A DNA stretch of 64,000 nt, from positions 1 through 64,000 of the forward strand of contig NZ_JACCGK010000017.1 of the NCBI RefSeq assembly GCF_013416325.1, given 5' to 3'. The notes beneath the pieces were generated by a model, which was not told where the DNA came from, searched no databases, and worked only from the letters and a program-made list of their open reading frames with translations. Below, piece after piece: positions 55,563-62,772 of the stretch. Every line of letters begins with the position of its first letter. Positions within the stretch are counted from its first letter, which is position 1. Position numbers and translations under genes: made by a program. Origin of the DNA: Vreelandella sedimenti. GTDB lineage: Bacteria > Pseudomonadota > Gammaproteobacteria > Pseudomonadales > Halomonadaceae.

Positions 55563-55867
55563 AGCCGCCCCCTTGAACTGTCGGCTGTTCTTGCTGATTA
55601 CTACGATAGAGTCGGCGCTATGCTGGTGGTCACACCATGCCAGCATTCGAGAGCGACAAAAATTTGAGGTGATGTGACCGCCGTAAAAATCGATTTCAAT
55701 TTTTACGGCGAGAAGTTCAGTGCTTCAGGTGTCATTGTGGATAGCGGCTGTGGGTGTGGGTTTCTGGCGTAATGCCCTGAAATTATGGCATTTTCAGCCG
55801 CTTTCTTTATCCTCTGTGAGAATCCTGGGTTAGCGGTAAAATACTTGCTGTACCTTGTCGCCTTACC
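55563..55867. other. Intergenic region between convergent pgm and flagellin genes
   Basis: Contains a perfect 11-bp stem GCCGTAAAAAT / ATTTTTACGGC at 55680-55709 (loop CGATTTCA), usable as a terminator in both directions; a second imperfect hairpin with ATGCTGG/CCAGCAT at 55620-55646; and AATGCC/GGCATT followed by TTTC at 55771-55794. No gene is seen. Confidence 0.7.
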
Positions 55868-57307
55868 TTACTCAAGAAGAGAAAGTACGCCTTGCGGGGT
55901 CTGGTTAGCTTGGGCTAGCACAGAAGTGCCTGCCTGCTGCAAAATCTGCAGCTTTGCCATAGCAGAGGTTTCCTGAGCATAGTCGGTATCCATAATGCGC
56001 GATTTCGCCGCGGTGGTATTGACGCTCTGCGTTGCCAGGTTTTCAATAGCGCTATCAAATCGATTAGTGAGGGCGCCGTACTGACCACGGTAACCATCAA
56101 CTTGGTTTAGCGCCTCCTGCAGCTTGTCCATCGCTTCACGCGCTTTTTCGATGGGGTCTAGCTCAACATCCTCCAAGCCAAGAGACACATGATCCGCTGG
56201 AGTTGGCTCTACAGTAATAGTGTCCATTTTTTCACCGACCTGAGCATCGACTACAATTTCAGTTGCAGCGCTCTCCGGAGAAGTAGCGTCAGACGCAGGC
56301 ATGTCATCCCACTCAGCCTGCACGTTAAAAACGCCTGTGCCTGTCACAACCAATATTAAAGGCTCTTTTACTTCATCAATATTGACCCGTTCCAGGCTAT
56401 GGGTGGCATCTGTTGAGCCATCACTTGCATCTGTATCACTACTAAAGCGATCGCCATCACCTGTATACACAAACGTCATGCCGCCATAGCTCTTGGTCTC
56501 ACCATCCTCAAGCTGATCTGAAAATACGGCGTCAGCATCTGCTTCAATATAAAACAAGTCAGAAGCATCATATTCAGCATCAGAAAAGAAACCTAAGTCT
56601 TTCTCAGAGTTTTGGAAAATCTTAGCTTTAAGATCATCGGCCGTATCAACACCATTCGCTTTCCAGGTGTAATCATCCAAAGGCGTTCCAACCAGGTGCT
56701 TGCCGCTACGAGTGAAAATTTGTATATCGTCTTCAGCACCGGTCAAACCATCAACTGAGATAGTGACATTTTTGGCTCCACTAGGGATGAAAGTAACAGG
56801 CTCTATGCCGGAGCCCTGTCCCATAAGCCTATCGCCACTATCTTCGAAGAGATCCCCCATACTCTGGGTTTCCCCCAAGCTGGACTCAACCGGCGCCAAC
56901 GGATATTTTCCAAACGCTTCTGTACTCGTGGCAATACGATCAATCTCGGCACGCAGCTCTTTATACTCGGCGTTTACCGAAGCGCGGTCGGTATCGGAAA
57001 GGGTTCCATTTGCCGCCTGCACGGCTAATTCTCGTGAGCGGTGCAGGATGTCATTGATACCATCTAGCCCGCCCTCTGCGGTTTGCATCAGCGAGATGCC
57101 GTCATTAATGCCACGAGTGACCGTAGTATTAGCGCGCACATTGGATTCCATGCGGTTGGCGATCGCCTGCCCCGCGGCATCATCTTTGGCGCTATTAATA
57201 CGCAGGCCTGAGGAGAGCCGCTCTATCGCAGTGTTTAAGCTGGCCTGCGTTTTTCTTAGGTTATTTTGTCCACCCAAAGCGGCAAGGTTGGTGTTAATGG
57301 CTGGCAT
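55868..57307 (-). CDS. fliC: Flagellin
   Basis: Major filament subunit exported by the flagellar type III system. Residues 1-140 are the conserved N-terminal D0/D1 region (AINTNLAALGGQNNL, ERLSSGLRINSAKDDAAGQAIANR, LMQTAEGGLDGINDILHRSRELAVQAANG). Residues 395-479 are the matching C-terminal region (LGALTNRFDS-like YGALTNRFDSAIENL, RIMDTDYAQETSAMAK, VLAQANQTPQGVLSLL). The middle 250 residues are variable, very acidic and exposed, as expected in a halophile. Monocistronic, with an AGAAGGG site and a sigma-28 promoter. It is isolated from other flagellar genes, between pgm and phosphomannomutase; nucleotide-sugar neighbours might hint at flagellin glycosylation. Confidence 0.95.
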   Translation of the reverse strand: MPAINTNLAALGGQNNLRKTQASLNTAIERLSSGLRINSAKDDAAGQAIANRMESNVRANTTVTRGINDGISLMQTAEGGLDGINDILHRSRELAVQAANGTLSDTDRASVNAEYKELRAEIDRIATSTEAFGKYPLAPVESSLGETQSMGDLFEDSGDRLMGQGSGIEPVTFIPSGAKNVTISVDGLTGAEDDIQIFTRSGKHLVGTPLDDYTWKANGVDTADDLKAKIFQNSEKDLGFFSDAEYDASDLFYIEADADAVFSDQLEDGETKSYGGMTFVYTGDGDRFSSDTDASDGSTDATHSLERVNIDEVKEPLILVVTGTGVFNVQAEWDDMPASDATSPESAATEIVVDAQVGEKMDTITVEPTPADHVSLGLEDVELDPIEKAREAMDKLQEALNQVDGYRGQYGALTNRFDSAIENLATQSVNTTAAKSRIMDTDYAQETSAMAKLQILQQAGTSVLAQANQTPQGVLSLLE

Positions 57308-57348
57308 CGGTAACCCTTCTTTATAAATAACATTATGTATTATAAGCC

Positions 57349-57376
57349 TTATACGGCCAGAACAAATAAAACTTTA
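57349..57376 (-). promoter_or_regulatory. Sigma-28 (FliA) promoter of the flagellin gene
   Basis: On the minus strand TAAA (57376-57373), exactly 15 bp, then GCCGTATAA (57357-57349), close to the TAAA-N15-GCCGATAA consensus. It lies about 45 bp upstream of the start codon. Confidence 0.85.
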
Positions 57377-57628
57377 GTGTTTTCTGCATTAACGCTTTTT
57401 GAGTACATTCAAAGGCCCATTACCACCGCTCAGATTGTCTACTATTTGGCCAACCCCTGTGACCCAGACACATTTCCTACTTTTCGTCATTGAATCGAGC
57501 GGGGAGTGACGGGCACCATCCATCGGGGGCGCAAGCTTGGGCCGAATTCGTTTAGAATGCCGTAGGTCGTTGAGCACCGAGACCAACTGGGTTGTCCATT
57601 TGCTAATTATAAGGAAGCCGTCGCCGAT

Positions 57629-59056
57629 ATGAGCCAGCAGTGTAAAGAATTAATAGCCAACAGCGGTATCGCGTTCGGCACCAGCGGCGCCCGGGGGCTG
57701 GTCGAACAGTTTAGCGATGACGTATGTGCGGCCTTTACCGTGGCTTTTTTGCATGTCATGCGCGAGCACGTTGACGTCAACCGGGTAGCCATGGGTATGG
57801 ATCGCCGTCCGAACAGCCCTGACATGGCGGCGGCATGTACAGCTGCTGCAAGGGCGGTGGGCATTGAAGTGGCTGACTACGGCATCCTGCCTACCCCTGC
57901 GTTAGCGCTCCAGGCCATGGCGGATGGTATCCCTGCAATCATGATTACCGGTAGCCATATTCCTTTTGATCGTAACGGCATCAAATTTTATCGGCCGGAG
58001 GGTGAGATCACCAAGGCGGATGAGCAGGCCATTCTAAACGCTGAGGTTGAACTGCCACAGCTGGGGGCGATTGCCCGTAATAGCGAGCGCAATGCGGCTA
58101 ATGAACGTTACTTAACGCGTTTTACAACATGGTTTGAGGGCAAGCCGCTGATAGGTATGCGTGTGGGCCTGTATCAACACTCTGCGGCGGGGCGTGACCT
58201 TAGTCAGCAGGTATTAGAAGCGCTGGGGGCAAGCGTTATCCCTCTTGGCCGTAGTGAGCAGTTTGTACCTGTCGATACCGAAGCGGTTAGCGAAGAAGAC
58301 CGTGCTAAGGCTTCCACCTGGTCAGCAGAGCACAACTTGGATGCATTATTCACCACGGATGGCGATGGCGATCGCCCGTTGTTGGCCGATGAACATGGCC
58401 AGTGGTTGCGTGGCGATATCCTTGGTTTGCTATGTGCTCGGGAATTAGGCATACAGGCGCTAGCGGTACCGGTGAGTTGTAATACTGCTATTGAAGGCTG
58501 TGGGGCATTTGCGCAGGTGGTACGTACCCGCATAGGCTCACCTTATGTGCTGGCCGCTATGGGGGCGCTGACTGAACAAAATACTCAGGTAGCTGGGTTC
58601 GAAGCGAATGGCGGTTTTTTGTTGGCGAGCCGGCTGCAAAAAGAAACGGGTTACCTGGAGGCACTGCCTACGCGTGATGCCTTGCTGCCCGCATTAACAC
58701 TGCTGGTAGCAGCTGCACAGCAAAATAAGCCTCTGTCAGCATTAGTCGATGGCTTACCATTGCGCTTTACCGCCAGTGACAGGCTCAAATCCTTCCCTAC
58801 AGAGCGCAGCGCTGCTTTGTTGTCACAATGGAAAGATGACTTGCCTGCCATGCAAAAGGCGTTGGGCTTGGAAGCGAGCATTATTCATGTAGATAGTACC
58901 GATGGTCTACGGGTAACGCTTACAACAGGAGATGTTGTTCATCTTCGCCCATCAGGCAATGCGCCAGAACTGCGCTGCTATGCAGAAGCTGGGACGTCAG
59001 AGCAGGCCGCCGAAGTGGCCAAAAAAAGCCTAGCTGCTTGCGCTCATTTTTTATAA
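57629..59056 (+). CDS. manB: Phosphomannomutase (ManB/CpsG family)
   Basis: Interconverts mannose-6-phosphate and mannose-1-phosphate for GDP-sugar synthesis. The 475-residue member of the alpha-D-phosphohexomutase family has IAFGTSGARGLVEQF at the N-terminus, the phosphoserine loop TGSHIPFDRNGIKFYRP (Ser about 109), the metal site TTDGDGDRPLL (about 242-252) and RPSGNAPELRCYAEA at the C-terminus. The substrate is inferred from the TGSHIP variant, which resembles ManB/CpsG rather than GlmM or Pgm. No manC lies in the window. Confidence 0.85.
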   Translation: MSQQCKELIANSGIAFGTSGARGLVEQFSDDVCAAFTVAFLHVMREHVDVNRVAMGMDRRPNSPDMAAACTAAARAVGIEVADYGILPTPALALQAMADGIPAIMITGSHIPFDRNGIKFYRPEGEITKADEQAILNAEVELPQLGAIARNSERNAANERYLTRFTTWFEGKPLIGMRVGLYQHSAAGRDLSQQVLEALGASVIPLGRSEQFVPVDTEAVSEEDRAKASTWSAEHNLDALFTTDGDGDRPLLADEHGQWLRGDILGLLCARELGIQALAVPVSCNTAIEGCGAFAQVVRTRIGSPYVLAAMGALTEQNTQVAGFEANGGFLLASRLQKETGYLEALPTRDALLPALTLLVAAAQQNKPLSALVDGLPLRFTASDRLKSFPTERSAALLSQWKDDLPAMQKALGLEASIIHVDSTDGLRVTLTTGDVVHLRPSGNAPELRCYAEAGTSEQAAEVAKKSLAACAHFL

Positions 59057-59292
59057 CCCACCATGCAAGGTGGTGGGTTGCGGTATGGCAGCCAACCGCT
59101 TGCTTGCGCAAAAGCTATGGTTGGGTTGCTTAAGCTCCTGAATTCGGAAACTCTCATCTTAGAAAATGAAGATATTCATATTGCTTGCTATCTCCCTGTC
59201 CGTTATAGATAAGTAGACTTTGAATGTTAATTTATGTAAATATAGATTAATGTCTAATTATTCTTTTCTTTTAGGCCGAATGAAAAATTCAT

Positions 59293-59358
59293 GGGGTCGC
59301 AAATGAATAGGGTCGCAATTGAATAGAGTAACAAATGAACAGGGGGAGTAATGAATAG
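59293..59358. repeat. Direct repeats spanning the pgi start region
   Basis: Four imperfect 16-bp units (GGGTCGCAAATGAATA, GGGTCGCAATTGAATA, GAGTAACAAATGAACA, GGGGGAGTAATGAATA). The last contains the pgi ribosome-binding site and ATG. Earlier units include short decoy starts followed quickly by stops. Confidence 0.8.
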
Positions 59359-61060
59359 TTCGAGTTTACAGCTGTCGCAGCGTGTATATACCCCATTAAA
59401 TGCATTACAGGCCCATGCTGAACGTCTCCAGGCGCAATCGCTCAGTGACCTGATTGGTAGCGATACTCCCTCAGCCCGTCGGCGCTCTAGTTCATTAGCA
59501 TTTACTTTTAATACGCTACATTTAGACCTTAGTAAGCAACGTGTAACTCAGGAGACCCTTTCATTATTAACTGATTGGGCACACAGCTGTGGGCTTGAAG
59601 AGAAGCGTAAAGCATTGTTTGCTGGCGCTAAAATGAATACCTCTGAAAAGCGTGAGGCAATGCATATGGCAGCGCGCTGGCCAACGGCTGCTACTCCTCC
59701 CAACGGCATGGAAGATGCCGCCGCTTTTTGTCAGCAGCAGCGTTTACGCTTAGCCGAAATTGTTGAGCGAGTGCATCAGCGTGAGTGGTTTGGTGCCACT
59801 GGGCAGTCAATCACCGATGTAGTGCATATTGGCGTTGGCGGGTCTGATTTAGGGCCAAAACTGATTAGTGAAGCTTTGGCAGATCGACCAAGCCATACTG
59901 TTGTCAACGTTCACTTCGTCTCTAGCATGGATGGCACCCAGCTTTTACCGTTGATGGAGTCACTGGATCCTGCTACCACGCTATTGGTGTTGGCATCTAA
60001 ATCGTTTACCACAGCGGATACGCAGTTCAATGTACAAACGGCCTTGGTATGGTTGAGTGAATCACTGGAAGTTGATGTGCCCACTATTTGTTGCTATCAA
60101 CTTTTAGGGGTCTCCTCCAGACCGGATAAAATGACTGAGTTTGGTATTCCTGACGCCCATCAATTGGTCTTTAAAGACTGGATTGGTGGGCGTTTTTCAT
60201 TATGGTCGCCAATTGGTGTCAGCGTTGCGATGCAGCTTGGTATGGCTAAATTTAATTCGCTGCTCGAAGGGGCGCACATGATGGATCGCCACTTCCTGGA
60301 GACGCCGCTGACCGAAAATTTGCCCGTCTTAGTCGCATTAGTGGGCGCTTGGAATTGCCAATTTCTGAATATTTCCAGCCATGCCATACTGCCTTATGAT
60401 GCCCGGCTGAAAAGTTTGCCTGCCTATTTACAGCAATTAGAGATGGAATCAAATGGTAAGAGTGTGTGCCTGGATGGGCGCTCTGTTACTCATGCGACCT
60501 GCCCAATTATCTGGGGCGATGTGGGGTCGAATGCTCAGCATGCGTTTTATCAACTTATGCATCAGGGCGGGCATACGGTAAGTGCCGATTTTGTAGCGGT
60601 GGCCGGGCGTGAGGTAGCAGCAACACAGGCTGTGCGTGAGTCGTTGGCCTCCCAGGAGCAACTAACCTTAGCTAATTGCCTAGCCCAGGCGCAGTTGTTC
60701 GCGTTGGGTGACGATGCTATTCCTAATGCACTGCGCGGATCTATGGCTCAGAGTCATCGCGGCAACCAGCCTAATTCGCTTTTGCTGCTTAATCAGCTAA
60801 ACGCTTGGAGTATGGGGGCACTGTTAGCGCTTTACGAACACAAGGTGTTTGTTCAATCGGTATTGTGGAACCTAAACCCTTTTGATCAGCCGGGCGTCGA
60901 GCTAGGCAAGAAGCTGGCCACCCGCCTTTACCAAGCGCTGGCAGGGGAGGCTTCCGAGCAAGACATCGTACATGACATAGAACATGACATCGTACATGAC
61001 ATAGTTAACGATCCTAGTACCTTACAATTGCTGAAAAAAGTAAGCGAATGGAGAAAGTGA
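59351..61060 (+). CDS. pgi: Glucose-6-phosphate isomerase
   Basis: Interconverts glucose-6-phosphate and fructose-6-phosphate, linking central carbon flow to the Pgm and ManB branches. The 569-residue protein has GVGGSDLGPKLISEAL, SKSFTTADTQFN, GGRFSLWSPIG, catalytic QLEMESNGKSV and the QHAFYQLMHQG segment, with SVLWNLNPFDQPGVELGK near the end. Length is slightly above E. coli Pgi (549). The extra tail contains the tandem DIVHDIEHDIVHDIVND, encoded by a 24-bp repeat. ATG at 59351 has GGGGGAG upstream. Confidence 0.95.
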   Translation: MNSSSLQLSQRVYTPLNALQAHAERLQAQSLSDLIGSDTPSARRRSSSLAFTFNTLHLDLSKQRVTQETLSLLTDWAHSCGLEEKRKALFAGAKMNTSEKREAMHMAARWPTAATPPNGMEDAAAFCQQQRLRLAEIVERVHQREWFGATGQSITDVVHIGVGGSDLGPKLISEALADRPSHTVVNVHFVSSMDGTQLLPLMESLDPATTLLVLASKSFTTADTQFNVQTALVWLSESLEVDVPTICCYQLLGVSSRPDKMTEFGIPDAHQLVFKDWIGGRFSLWSPIGVSVAMQLGMAKFNSLLEGAHMMDRHFLETPLTENLPVLVALVGAWNCQFLNISSHAILPYDARLKSLPAYLQQLEMESNGKSVCLDGRSVTHATCPIIWGDVGSNAQHAFYQLMHQGGHTVSADFVAVAGREVAATQAVRESLASQEQLTLANCLAQAQLFALGDDAIPNALRGSMAQSHRGNQPNSLLLLNQLNAWSMGALLALYEHKVFVQSVLWNLNPFDQPGVELGKKLATRLYQALAGEASEQDIVHDIEHDIVHDIVNDPSTLQLLKKVSEWRK

Positions 61061-61112
61061 GTGTTGCTCTGTTTCAAGTTGAGCGGAGCTAAAAAAATAA
61101 AGGTAAATTAGA

Positions 61113-61589
61113 ATGTTTAAAAAAATGAATGTCATCTTTATTTCGACCACTACGGCGCTTTCACTGCTGCTATCTTGCTCTGTTTTGGCGGATGAAGTGT
61201 ATAGCGAGACAGCCACAGGAATGGTCGAAGCAGCTGTTCAAGCGATCTGTGATGGCGATAAAGACAGGCATCTTGCAATGCATCAGCGGGAAATTGCTCC
61301 TGATCTCTATTATGACGAAAAGTTTTCAGCCTTCCATGAAGCATGCAGAGAGAAAAGGATATTAAGCATTGAAACTATATCAGATCTTGGTAATGCATTA
61401 ATGCAAGAGCAAAAGCGTAGATTTCACATTGATACGAACATTGTTATGGGTGACGGGTCTGTGTACGCAACCACGTTTCGAGTGATTTGGGGGGCATTCG
61501 GGGTACCCGAAGTCGGAAATCCAGTCGAGGCGTGGAGATTGGGTGGAATTAGTAGAGTGCAGGTACCCACGCTTAAGGAAGTACGCTAG
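61113..61589 (+). CDS. Predicted secreted protein of unknown function
   Basis: A 158-residue protein I do not recognise. The N-terminus (lysines, then the hydrophobic run VIFISTTTALSLLLSCSVLA) is a good signal peptide with probable cleavage after VLADE or SVLA. The mature part is mixed alpha/beta with two cysteines (AICDGDK and EACREK), likely a periplasmic disulfide. AAGGTAAATTAG precedes the ATG. It lies 52 bp after pgi and may be co-transcribed, and it immediately precedes the noncoding leader region of the Wzc operon. Confidence 0.65.
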   Translation: MFKKMNVIFISTTTALSLLLSCSVLADEVYSETATGMVEAAVQAICDGDKDRHLAMHQREIAPDLYYDEKFSAFHEACREKRILSIETISDLGNALMQEQKRRFHIDTNIVMGDGSVYATTFRVIWGAFGVPEVGNPVEAWRLGGISRVQVPTLKEVR

Positions 61590-61607
61590 ACAAGTTAGGC
61601 TGGGTAA

Positions 61608-61735
61608 GAGCTGCCTACGCTCGATAATTCAGCGTTACAACTCGCCCTGAACGTCAACCCGATTCTTTTTTCACTGATCTTTGCTTTGCTTTGCTTTGCT
61701 TTGCCTTCGCTCGTCGGTTTTTTGTACAAAGCCTC
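61608..61735. repeat. Degraded relative of the 49861 palindromic element
   Basis: GCTGCCTACGCTCGATAAT and GCGTTA at the left, CCTTCGCTCGTCGG and ACAAAGCC at the right match the order of segments in the element at 49861-50001. The inner part contains five tandem TTTGC pentamers (61680-61704). Confidence 0.55.
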
Positions 61736-62015
61736 GTTTCACCTCATCCCAATATACCGCAGATACGGCGCCGCCAGTGCCTGGTGGCCCGTGTAGCTTC
61801 GCGGCCATCCCCGTGGGTAGCCTTACCCATGTCGAGTACTCCTCTGGCATTACCTTCTCTTCTTACTCACCCAATAAGTTAGGTGGGCTCACGTGTATGT
61901 GTGATTAATAGATGCTGATTATTAGTTGATAATACACTTTAAATAAAAGTTTATTACTAGTTATCTTCTAATCAGAAGTATGAGATAAGCCGCGAAATTT
62001 GAAATATAAGTTATG

Positions 62016-62165
62016 GGTGTTACTTATGTGGTCAGTTTGTTTTATTAAATTGGTTCTTGTGCGCTTGGCAGTTTTTGTCCAGTCTTATAAAAATTAATAA
62101 ATTTATTGAATGATATAAATATTTGGTATCGAGGGTTGCCATTATACCCCGGGGCGGTAGCGTGG
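62016..62165 (+). repeat. Leader duplication, copy A
   Basis: Aligns with 62403-62554 over its whole length: GGTGTTACTT start, GTCAGTT, CTTG-GCGCT, TTTTTGTCCA-like, TATAAA, TTGGTMTCGRGG, GCGGTAGCGTGG end, with small indels. Confidence 0.8.
62153..62165 (+). promoter_or_regulatory. ops element, first of the tandem pair
   Basis: GGCGGTAGCGTGG matches the RfaH-recruiting core in 12 of 13 bases and is identical in its first ten to the element at 20813. Preceded by GTTGCCATTATACCCCGG. Confidence 0.8.
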
Positions 62166-62402
62166 TTAAAAGAAGAAACCCCTCACCATCATAATAAATG
62201 ACAGATACATGCCAGGCGCCGATCCGAACTGAGGGCTGCACTAGGTTGATTGTCGGTCTTTTACGTATGACGACTCATGAGTATATACGATCAATATGCA
62301 TGGTTGATCAATCAAAAAATTTATTTTAAATAATGGTTTACGACGAAGAAATGTGTAATTAAAAGAATGAGTTGATGCCGGTTTTAAAACATTTAAGTTT
62401 CT

Positions 62403-62554
62403 GGTGTTACTTTTTTAGTCAGTTAATTATTATTAAGTTCAATCTTGGGCGCTGTGCTTTTTATCCAAGATTACTAAAAATACACAATGCGTTTAAATGT
62501 TATAAAAACGCTTGGTCTCGGGGATTGCCGCTATATCCTGGGGCGGTAGCGTGG
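62403..62554 (+). repeat. Leader duplication, copy B
   Basis: Second copy of the leader, about 388 bp downstream of copy A and closer to the Wzc start. Confidence 0.8.
62542..62554 (+). promoter_or_regulatory. ops element, second of the tandem pair
   Basis: GGCGGTAGCGTGG again, preceded by GATTGCCGCTATATCCTGG, 219 bp before the Wzc start codon. Supports RfaH-type control of the operon that leaves the window. Confidence 0.82.
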
Positions 62555-62772
62555 CTGATGGCAAGTTGCACCAAGTTGTATCAAGTTGCATAAAGTTTCA
62601 CCAAGTTGCACCAACTAGTTGCACCAGATAGTTGCACTAAATATGCCTTTATCCGCCACGCTTTTATTTAACCACCATGCTTATAACCTTATCGTTTCAT
62701 ACACCTATACCTATACCTGCTTCCTCTAAAGTTACTTAATCTCTTTTCTCAACGTCTATATAAGGTCGCCGC

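Larger units (their letters stand above)
61736..62772. other. Long noncoding leader region of the Wzc operon
   Basis: No credible gene in about 1 kb. The right 760 bp carry two related leader copies, each ending in an ops element, then a CAAGTTGCA-type direct repeat at about 62563-62635 (TTGCACCAA, TTGTATCAA, TTGCATAAA, TTGCACCAA) and the ribosome-binding site AAGG of the next gene. Confidence 0.7.

Noticed and set aside
61681..61908. Small coding genes over the TTTGC repeats
   Set aside because: Overlapping frames of low complexity without ribosome-binding sites; the region fits a decayed palindromic element.
62372..62593. A 73-codon gene over the second ops leader
   Set aside because: It covers the duplicated leader and the ops element, and copy A is not open in the corresponding frame.
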